Assembly: GCA_025963615.1 (NCBI GenBank)
Contig: JAOQAL010000540.1
Span: 1-8,193 of the forward strand
Direction: 5' to 3'
Source: Chitinophagaceae bacterium
GTDB taxonomy: Bacteria > Bacteroidota > Bacteroidia > Chitinophagales > Chitinophagaceae
Length of the DNA: 8,193 nucleotides
In this document: positions 1 to 5,542 of the stretch, piece after piece
Layout of the letters: every line of letters begins with the position of its first letter
Position numbering within the stretch: position 1 is the first letter of the stretch
Program-made: the position numbers and the translations under genes
The notes under the pieces: generated by a model
Database searches by the model: none
What the model was told of the DNA's origin: nothing
What the model saw: the letters and a program-made list of their open reading frames with translations, nothing else

Positions 1-279
1 GGCATTTATCCAACGGAAGGATTGCCTGAAAAAACCTGTGAACTGGTAAAAATGTATTTATTGCCGGAAGGTCGTGGTAGGGGACTGGGCAAAATCATGA
101 TTGAAAAAAGATTACAATTTGCCAACGATTCAGGTTATCGCCAGTTTTACCTCGAGACCATGCCTGAATTAAAACAGGCACTTAAAGTGTATGAAAAATT
201 TGGTTTTGACTATTTAAAAGGGCCGCTAGGCAACAGTGGTCATACCGGTTGCAGTTTATGGATGTTGAAAAAACTTTGA
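1..279 (+). CDS. GNAT-family N-acetyltransferase, C-terminal part (5' end outside window)
   Basis: This is the C-terminal 92 codons of a Gcn5-related N-acetyltransferase, which would transfer an acetyl group from acetyl-CoA to an amine. The reading frame is open from base 1, so the gene starts outside the window; the TTG at 22 is internal, not a start. The acetyl-CoA binding motif A is visible around bases 46-95: a hydrophobic strand (LVKMYLLPE) followed by RGRGLGK, matching the R/Q-x-x-G-x-G/A pyrophosphate loop, then a helix. Motif B follows as FYLETMPEL, and the ALKVYEKFGF segment is the usual GNAT helix that precedes the last strands. The protein ends with a short strand, as single-domain GNATs do. 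The substrate cannot be told from this fragment. The gene converges with the SprT-like gene, leaving only 4 bp between the stop codons, and I see no strong terminator hairpin there. Confidence 0.9.
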   Translation, partial: GIYPTEGLPEKTCELVKMYLLPEGRGRGLGKIMIEKRLQFANDSGYRQFYLETMPELKQALKVYEKFGFDYLKGPLGNSGHTGCSLWMLKKL

Positions 280-283
280 CAAT

Positions 284-916
284 TCAATGGCTGGCTGGTC
301 CAACCAATTCCACTTCATACACCGGGCTAAAAAGATATAGCCGCCCGGTCGCTACTTCGATACATTGATATCTTTTCCGCAGTTTCTTTCCTCTGCGAAA
401 TACACGTCCATCGGTAGTACGGAATAAGGATTGCGCCGGCAATTCCTCCACCATCGGAAAACCTTGTCCTTTCCTGTCATATTTGCGGAGAATCCGGAGC
501 AGATCATCTTCTGCACAACTGGTAGCTGCCGGGTTTTTTAATGATAACAGCAGTTCTTTCTCAATATCGGCCGGAAACATTTTGTTTTGAAGAAACTGGT
601 CAAGCAACTGTGCATATATCTTTTTCCATTCCTGTCCATGTGCCTGCACGCGGTTGTTAAATTGTTCAAACGTCAGCAAATGTGCCAGTTCATGCAATAA
701 CGTAATAAGAAAAGAATAGGAATTCAGGTTGCCGTTTACACTAATGCGGTGATTAGCATGCGGTGTGCGGTGGCGGTAGTCGCCGAGAATACTTTTCCGT
801 TCTCTTGCTACGGTTAAGTGTACTTTAAAATGATTGAGATATTGCACAACCGGTTCAAAAGTATCCGGAGGCAGGTATTGCTGCAGATGATTGATAGGAG
901 CTTCTTTTTTAGCCAT
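284..916 (-). CDS. SprT-like zinc metallopeptidase domain protein
   Basis: A 210-residue predicted cytoplasmic protein of the SprT-like (zincin) family. The zinc site is clear: HELAH at residues 75-79 (HExxH; the Glu is the expected catalytic base) and HGQEW at 93-97, giving the third His ligand in the HGxxW arrangement typical of SprT/Spartan domains. No signal peptide or membrane segment is present. The C-terminal third (about 130-205) is a small basic beta-rich region containing NPAATSC, DGRVF, GKKLRKRYQC and YLFSPVYEV. It has only two cysteines (134 and 185), so the four-cysteine zinc ribbon of classical SprT is not evident. Eukaryotic Spartan cleaves DNA-protein crosslinks; the role of the bacterial proteins is poorly known and I assign no substrate. 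The ATG at 916 overlaps the last codons of the upstream membrane-protein gene by 8 bp, which suggests co-transcription and translational coupling. Confidence 0.88.
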   Translation of the reverse strand: MAKKEAPINHLQQYLPPDTFEPVVQYLNHFKVHLTVARERKSILGDYRHRTPHANHRISVNGNLNSYSFLITLLHELAHLLTFEQFNNRVQAHGQEWKKIYAQLLDQFLQNKMFPADIEKELLLSLKNPAATSCAEDDLLRILRKYDRKGQGFPMVEELPAQSLFRTTDGRVFRRGKKLRKRYQCIEVATGRLYLFSPVYEVELVGPASH

Positions 917-1310
917 CTGCTTTTCTCTTCAGCATTTTGGTCAATATAGATACTTCCATAAATGTATACACAAGATACAGTCCCATACAGCCGAACAAAG
1001 CTGTTTTATTTACATTGGCTTTTGCCATCTGGATATAAACAAATGCGGCTATAGCGAAAATAAAAAATTTCACTATAAAACTGCCGTATACCGATCGTAC
1101 AAAAGCATTGGGGTTTTGTGACTTTAATCCCCGCTGGCACATGAAGTAAGAAATCATCGTAACAACAAAGATCAATAAATTTCCGAGGATTAATACCGAC
1201 TGATCCACTCCCCATTTTCCAAGGAGGCTTTTCCCAGTTACAAAAAAAGCGTTCAGTAAAATAAAAAAAATAAGAACAGGCAAAAATATAGGTCGCTTTT
1301 TCTGCATCAT
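909..1310 (-). CDS. Small four-helix membrane protein, unknown function
   Basis: A 133-residue hydrophobic protein with four predicted membrane helices at about residues 9-25, 37-57, 77-96 and 103-124. The short loops carry basic residues (KKR at 4-6, QRGLKSQNPNAFVRS at 59-73, and the KMLKRK tail), which suggests both ends are cytoplasmic. I do not recognise a named domain. From memory, proteins of this size with a FVRSVYxSxxxK loop and an LYLVYTFMEV-like last helix are often encoded just before atpB in Chitinophagaceae, in an AtpI-like position; this is inference and no ATP synthase gene lies in this window. The start has two tandem ATG codons (1308-1310 and 1305-1307), and either may be used. 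It overlaps the SprT-like gene by 8 bp (ATGGCTAA) and lies 175 bp downstream of bactofilin. Confidence 0.8.
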   Translation of the reverse strand: MMQKKRPIFLPVLIFFILLNAFFVTGKSLLGKWGVDQSVLILGNLLIFVVTMISYFMCQRGLKSQNPNAFVRSVYGSFIVKFFIFAIAAFVYIQMAKANVNKTALFGCMGLYLVYTFMEVSILTKMLKRKADG

Positions 1311-1485
1311 CAGGAATTTGTAGTCGTTTTATAAATCCATTTTACCGGTTCAGTCCAATAAAATATCAGCGACGCAAAGGTGCAGAAATTTAAATAAATA
1401 TTCCTATAGTAATAGCAATAAAAGGAACTTTCACCGGCACAAAAACTTTATGCTGGTAAGACAAGTAAGCTAACGGGAATTCAAA
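1311..1485. other. 175-bp intergenic region between bactofilin and the four-helix protein gene
   Basis: This AT-rich stretch holds no convincing gene. On the minus strand the frame directly after the bactofilin TGA stays open for 31 more codons before a TAA, but it has no ATG and no recognisable domain. Relatives often carry a small AtpZ-like gene near this position; neither its length nor its hydrophobic pattern is present here. I found no exact Bacteroidota -7 box (TAnnTTTG) on the minus strand and no strong GC-rich hairpin followed by a T-run, so whether the four-helix gene is transcribed from bactofilin or has its own promoter remains open. Confidence 0.5.
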
Positions 1486-1908
1486 TCAATTCATCAGTTC
1501 AGCTTCTCCTTCCATTTCAAATACGTTGGAAGCTGGAGAAACAGAGCCCATGTGGCATTGTCCGTTAAATGTTGCTGTAGGTTCTATCTGCAGTTTACCC
1601 GCATTTACATTGCCGGTTACATTGCATTCACCACGCAGTTGCAGCAGATCTTTTATCTTAAGATTGCCAGTTACTTTGCCGGTAATATCGGCCTGGTTGC
1701 CTTCGATATCACCTTCTACAACGCCGCTGCTGCCGATGATAATCTTGGCATTGCCACGGATATTTCCGACGACAGTACCATCAATCCGGAGGTCGCTGTT
1801 GCTGATGATGTCTCCTTTCAGCGTAGTGCCTGTGCTGATAAGGGTTGCGCCATTGGCGCCATTTGATTTTTCGTAGCTCATTTCAGGTTTGGATTTAGAG
1901 TTAAACAT
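1486..1908 (-). CDS. Bactofilin (polymer-forming cytoskeletal protein)
   Basis: A 140-residue bactofilin (DUF583 family), a cytoplasmic protein that forms nucleotide-independent filaments through a right-handed beta-helix and acts as a scaffold for cell-wall or shape enzymes. Residues about 21-115 form the beta-helix core, seen as short repeating strands with regular Gly/Asn turns: TLKGDI, LRIDGTVVGNI, IIIGSSGVVEGDI, ADITGKVTGNL, LQLRGECNVTGNV and LQIEPTATFNGQC. The opening TLISTGTTLKGDI and the GxVxGxI/L spacing are diagnostic. The disordered N-terminus (1-20) and short acidic tail (about 121-140) flank the core as usual, and the length is normal. The ATG at 1908 is preceded in frame by a stop (TAG) within about 15 bases, which fixes the start. 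It lies 16 bp behind the upstream membrane-anchor gene, so the two are very probably one operon. Confidence 0.95.
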   Translation of the reverse strand: MFNSKSKPEMSYEKSNGANGATLISTGTTLKGDIISNSDLRIDGTVVGNIRGNAKIIIGSSGVVEGDIEGNQADITGKVTGNLKIKDLLQLRGECNVTGNVNAGKLQIEPTATFNGQCHMGSVSPASNVFEMEGEAELMN

Positions 1909-1924
1909 AAGGTAATAGGTCTAT

Positions 1925-2320
1925 TTAATCATTGGAAAATTCTTCTTTAGGTACCTGGATTATTGTCGTATCAAGCTTTATACTCACATCTCCATTCAAC
2001 ACTTTTTTTATGCCGTTGATATATTGACCCTGGTAAATGACCTGTTTTTCCAACGAGTCAACTTTATACTTCATTTGCTTATATTCCCGGCCTATTTTCA
2101 GGTCATCATACCCCGGTATATAATATTTCAGCGGCGTAAAAACAATCAGGGCTACGGTCAGCCCCACCAACAGTACAAAAATTGTGCTCATTCCAATATA
2201 CACACTTAATCTCGATAACTTAAACGTAACAACCTCCTCGTAAGTATCATCGTTCATAATTACCAGGCGATATCGGTTACGCAAACGCTGAAGGGTGGAA
2301 TCGGCTTCCAGTTTTGCCAT
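1925..2320 (-). CDS. Short membrane protein resembling the N-terminal anchor of bactofilin-linked M23 peptidases, peptidase domain absent
   Basis: A 131-residue single-pass membrane protein. The N-terminus (1-38) is predicted cytoplasmic and contains a conserved-looking stretch (RNRYRLVIMNDDTYEEV, then FKLSRLSVY). One transmembrane helix spans about 40-62, followed by TPLKYYIPGY and a short periplasmic coiled coil (about 75-108, with KVDSLEKQV). The chain stops at residue 131. In many Bacteroidota, proteins with this same start (YRLVIMNDDT, LSRLNVY, FTPLKxYIPGY) continue into a C-terminal M23 (LytM-type) endopeptidase domain and are encoded directly before bactofilin; this comparison is from memory. 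Here the stop lies 16 bp before the bactofilin ATG, so no room exists for the domain in any frame. It may be an adaptor linking bactofilin to the envelope. Existence of the gene is well supported; its function is inferred. Confidence 0.82.
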   Translation of the reverse strand: MAKLEADSTLQRLRNRYRLVIMNDDTYEEVVTFKLSRLSVYIGMSTIFVLLVGLTVALIVFTPLKYYIPGYDDLKIGREYKQMKYKVDSLEKQVIYQGQYINGIKKVLNGDVSIKLDTTIIQVPKEEFSND

Positions 2321-2460
2321 ATTTGCAATTTGAGGATTAAAGGTAAGAAATGGGAGCCTGTTTTCCGTCGTTCCGCCTTGTAAATCAATATAAAAAATGT
2401 ACTTACATTTAAAATAAAATAGCTGAAATTCAGTTATTAAGAATTAGATTTTGCCGGCAA
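2321..2460. promoter_or_regulatory. Divergent promoter region between the bactofilin operon and porW
   Basis: This 140-bp AT-rich region separates two divergent transcription units and must contain both promoters. No perfect Bacteroidota promoter (TTTG, about 19-23 bp, TAnnTTTG) is visible. Near matches on the plus strand are TACATTTA at 2404-2411 with TTG at 2378-2380 (23-bp spacer). On the minus strand TACCTTTA occurs at 2345-2338, about 17 bp before the membrane-anchor ATG, without a clear -33 box. Two inverted repeats are present: CTGAA-A-TTCAG at 2423-2433 and a 12-bp perfect palindrome at the porW start (listed separately). Which elements are used is not shown by sequence alone. Confidence 0.4.
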
Positions 2461-2461
2461 A
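2450..2461. repeat. 12-bp perfect palindrome overlapping the porW start codon
   Basis: TTTGCCGGCAAA reads identically on both strands and ends on the A of the porW ATG. It occupies the place where a ribosome binding site would lie, and no Shine-Dalgarno sequence is present. It could be a repressor site or form a small GC-core hairpin affecting translation initiation, or be chance. No second copy was noticed elsewhere in the window. Confidence 0.35.
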
Positions 2462-5439
2462 TGCGATTAACCCCTTATAAAGTTTTTCCTGTCATTTTTT
2501 TTACCCTGCTCCTGCTTGCTTCTCCCTCTTTTGGCCAGCTGGGGTTCTCTTTTGATGTCAAAAAGCCTAAACCGTTTGAGGACAGGGTGCTTCGCTCCGA
2601 AAAAACGGATAATTTAAAATTTAATAAGCCCAGACATTTCTTCCAGAATGTATTTACTCATTATAATTACTTTTTTAATGCCAATAACAAGCTGAATGAA
2701 GTTCTTGAACGATCCAAGTTATCGCACCTGGACGATTATTCGCAACTTCTTACCTTTTACAATTATACACTGGACGAAACTTCGCAGTTTAAAACCGAGC
2801 TGGACTCCCTGGTTTACAAGTCACAAACAGCCATCATATTACACGACCTCCGCAATGACTGGATCGACAATATGTACCTGATATGGGGCGCCGCCTATTA
2901 TTTGCGTAAAGATTTTGATTCCGCCTTTCTCACTTTCCAATTCATCAATTATGCCTTTGCCCCCAAAGAAAAAGATGGCTACTATAAGTATATTGGCAGT
3001 AAGATGGATGGCAATACGGTAACAAATATTGCCAGCAAGGAAAAAAACAGCTTGCCGAAGAGAATATTTTCCGAGCCCCCCAGCCGCAATGATGCATTTA
3101 TCTGGCAGGTTCGGACCTTTCTTGCGATGGATAAGTTTGCTGAAGCTTCCAGCCTTTTAGCTTCTTTAAAAAACGATCCTGTTTTCCCTGAACGTTTACA
3201 AAATGACCTGCAGGAAGTACAGGCTTTATATTTCTATAAGCAAAACATGTGGGATAGTTCAGCTATCCATTTGATTAAGGCTCTGGGCAATGCTGACAAT
3301 AAGAAAGAAAAAGCAAGATGGGAGTATTTAATTGGCCAGCTTTTTGAAAAAAGTAACCGCTTTGCTGAAGCACAAACTTATTATACAAAGGTGGTAAGCC
3401 ATACTACCGATCCTGTGATGGAAATTTATGCAAGGCTAAGTGTGATAAGAGTAAACAAAGATGGTGGCGAAAATTATATTGATCTCAACATCGCCCAATT
3501 ATTGAAAATGGCAAGGAAAGACCGTTATGCTGATTACAGAGATCTTATTTATTTCATGGCGGCACAAATGGAAATGGAACGCAATCATACAGCTGCTGCC
3601 GAAAAATATCTTTTAAAAAGTGTATCCTATCAACCGGGTGATGTCGCCCGGCGTAACAAAGCTTTTCTGCAATTAGAAGGAATAGCTTTTGCAGGTAGAA
3701 AATACCGCCAGGCATATAATTACTATGATAGTTTGCAAATGAATGATCCCGGCATTTCCGAACCGGAAAAAATATTACAACAAAAGGAAATTCTGGGAAA
3801 AGTCGCTTTTAATATCGAAACGATTGAACTCCAGGATAGCCTGCAGCGCCTGGCTGGTATGCCTGAAGAAGAACGAATTGCTTTTGTAAAAAAACTTGCA
3901 AAAAAGATGCGTAAGTCCCAGGGCCTCAAAGATGAAAATTATAAGCCGCAGCAAGGATTATCGTCATCTTTTCAAAATAGCGCTGCCCCGGACATTTTCG
4001 GCGCAACTCAATCAAAAGGTGAATGGTATTTTTATAATCAGGCGTTGCGCACCAGAGGTTCGGGTGAGTTCAAAGCAAAATGGGGAAACCGGCCCAACAC
4101 GGACAACTGGAGACGGGCAAGCGCTATCAACAACGCTACGAACCAACCGGGACAGGCAGGAAACAGTTCCAATTTCAACAACAATGGAGGAAATCAAAAT
4201 GGCGGCCTTGTTGAGGTAACTTATGATGTTTTAAATGACAATATTCCATTAACCCCGGAAAAAATAAAAAAATCCAACGATTCGATTGAGAATGCATTAG
4301 GAACATTGAGCCAGTTATATGCAGAAGAATTGGAAGATTGCAGCTCCTGTATTGAAACGTCGCAAGAGCTGCAACGGCGTTTCCCTGGTTATAAAAAAAT
4401 GGATGAAGTGCTCTTTCATCTTTATTATTGTTATTCCAAAAGTGGGGACATGGTGAAAGCCGGTGAATTGAAGAAAAGGATGACTGAAGAATTTGCGAAG
4501 AGCCGATTTACAACCATTATCAGAACCGGCAAAGATTCCACGCTTCATAAAGAAGATCTGTCCGCTACGAAAATCTATGAAGGCATCTATGACAATTTTA
4601 TAGAAGGAAATTTTGATGAAGCCCTTGAAAAAAAGAAAGTGGCCGACAGCCTTTATGGGTCCGGCTATTGGACACCCCAATTATTGTATATTGAAGGCGT
4701 GTATCATGCCAAACAACGCGAAGACAGTACTGCAAAAAGTATATTGACACAAATTATAGCAAAGGATCCCACTTCACCATTAGCTAAAAAAGCCGAAAAT
4801 CTTATTAGCGTTCTTAACCGGCGGGCAAGTATTGAAGATGAATTAACCAATCTGGTTATTGAAAAGTCTTCTGAAGCACCGGTAAACCCGAAGCAAGAAC
4901 CTGTGGCCGAAGAAAAACAGCAGGTTGTAAAGAAAGATACCACTGCTATAGCAGGCAATCCAGCAGATCAAAAACCAAAGATTGAAAACAAACCGGTTAT
5001 TAAAAAATCAGCAACCGACTCTGTCGCTATCAAGGTAGCGCCACCGCCGCTGGCCAAATTTGATTATAACCCGGACGATAAACATTATGTTGTCATTATC
5101 CTCAATAAGGTGGACAACGTATTCCGTAATGAAGCTAAAAATGCTTTTGGTATTTTTAACCGTGAAAAATACTATAACCAGCCGTTCAATTACTCAACGA
5201 TGGATATTGATGCGGACTATAAGTTATTACTCGTGGGAACATTTGACAGTGCGCAGGCGGCCATAGATTATATCCAGCAGGCAAAACCCGTAGCCACTAC
5301 CCGTATAATACCCTGGTTAAAACCCGAAAAATATTCGTTCTCGATTATCAGCAGCCGCAATCTGGAGTTATTAAAAACAAACCTGAAACTGGACGAATAC
5401 AGGAAATTCGCAGATAAGTATTGGCAGGGCAAATTTTAA
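2461..5439 (+). CDS. porW: PorW/SprE-like TPR protein of the type IX secretion and gliding machinery
   Basis: A 992-residue periplasmic TPR protein. SprE is needed for gliding and T9SS secretion in Flavobacterium johnsoniae, and PorW for T9SS function in Porphyromonas gingivalis. A Sec signal peptide covers residues 1-25 with likely cleavage at SFG|QLG, which supports the ATG at 2461. After KPRHFFQNVFTHYNYFFNANN (about 56-76), the family's typical opening, TPR-like helices run to about 450 (e.g. 286-319, 363-393, 400-430). Next comes the family signature WYFYN...EFKAKWGNRPNTDNWRR (522-552), an Asn/Gly/Gln-rich linker (555-581), DVLNDNIPLTPEKIKKS, and a second TPR block (about 604-782) with a CSSC pair at 627-630. 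A Lys/Glu/Pro-rich linker (about 805-863) leads to a conserved C-terminal domain (867-992) starting YNPDDKHYVVII. Oddity: no lipobox cysteine follows the signal peptide, although studied homologues are lipoproteins. PBP1A follows 103 bp downstream on the same strand. Confidence 0.88.
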   Translation: MRLTPYKVFPVIFFTLLLLASPSFGQLGFSFDVKKPKPFEDRVLRSEKTDNLKFNKPRHFFQNVFTHYNYFFNANNKLNEVLERSKLSHLDDYSQLLTFYNYTLDETSQFKTELDSLVYKSQTAIILHDLRNDWIDNMYLIWGAAYYLRKDFDSAFLTFQFINYAFAPKEKDGYYKYIGSKMDGNTVTNIASKEKNSLPKRIFSEPPSRNDAFIWQVRTFLAMDKFAEASSLLASLKNDPVFPERLQNDLQEVQALYFYKQNMWDSSAIHLIKALGNADNKKEKARWEYLIGQLFEKSNRFAEAQTYYTKVVSHTTDPVMEIYARLSVIRVNKDGGENYIDLNIAQLLKMARKDRYADYRDLIYFMAAQMEMERNHTAAAEKYLLKSVSYQPGDVARRNKAFLQLEGIAFAGRKYRQAYNYYDSLQMNDPGISEPEKILQQKEILGKVAFNIETIELQDSLQRLAGMPEEERIAFVKKLAKKMRKSQGLKDENYKPQQGLSSSFQNSAAPDIFGATQSKGEWYFYNQALRTRGSGEFKAKWGNRPNTDNWRRASAINNATNQPGQAGNSSNFNNNGGNQNGGLVEVTYDVLNDNIPLTPEKIKKSNDSIENALGTLSQLYAEELEDCSSCIETSQELQRRFPGYKKMDEVLFHLYYCYSKSGDMVKAGELKKRMTEEFAKSRFTTIIRTGKDSTLHKEDLSATKIYEGIYDNFIEGNFDEALEKKKVADSLYGSGYWTPQLLYIEGVYHAKQREDSTAKSILTQIIAKDPTSPLAKKAENLISVLNRRASIEDELTNLVIEKSSEAPVNPKQEPVAEEKQQVVKKDTTAIAGNPADQKPKIENKPVIKKSATDSVAIKVAPPPLAKFDYNPDDKHYVVIILNKVDNVFRNEAKNAFGIFNREKYYNQPFNYSTMDIDADYKLLLVGTFDSAQAAIDYIQQAKPVATTRIIPWLKPEKYSFSIISSRNLELLKTNLKLDEYRKFADKYWQGKF

Positions 5440-5542
5440 CCAAACTGTTGCATCCAATTTCATAGATTTGACGTTGACTAAATGACCAGATAGCCACCCG
5501 CATTTATACATTATACCGGTTTTTTATAATTATTTATTTACT
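5440..5542 (+). promoter_or_regulatory. Intergenic region with a candidate -7 element upstream of PBP1A
   Basis: The 103-bp gap between porW and the PBP1A gene contains TAGATTTG at 5463-5470, an exact match to the Bacteroidota -7 consensus TAnnTTTG. A -33 TTTG at the expected distance is not present (the nearest TTG, at 5448-5450, is only 12 bp upstream), so promoter strength is uncertain. The 25 bases before the ATG are almost pure A/T with no Shine-Dalgarno sequence, as is usual in this phylum. No convincing terminator for porW is seen, so read-through from porW is also possible. Confidence 0.35.

Noticed and set aside
22..24. TTG as a possible start of the acetyltransferase
   Set aside because: The frame is open to base 1 and the GNAT fold needs more residues upstream, so the gene is cut by the window edge.
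280..310. Short inverted repeat (TGGT-CCA-ACCA) near the GNAT/SprT convergent ends
   Set aside because: The stem is only 4 bp, lies inside SprT coding sequence and has no T-run, so it does not support a terminator.
1390..1485. Frame open for 31 codons directly after the bactofilin TGA (minus strand), hydrophobic near its end
   Set aside because: No start codon and no domain. A run of this length after a stop can occur by chance, and there is no readthrough signal I can identify.
1526..1876. Two overlapping plus-strand frames opposite bactofilin
   Set aside because: They mirror the repetitive beta-helix codons of bactofilin; the translations are low in plausible structure and the bactofilin call is firm.
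4123..4203. Asn/Gly/Gln-rich stretch in porW as a possible repeat expansion
   Set aside because: It is an ordinary low-complexity linker without a regular DNA repeat unit.
4315..4680. 121-codon antisense frame within porW, plus other short frames inside porW on both strands
   Set aside because: All overlap a continuous, clearly protein-like porW frame and show no family features.
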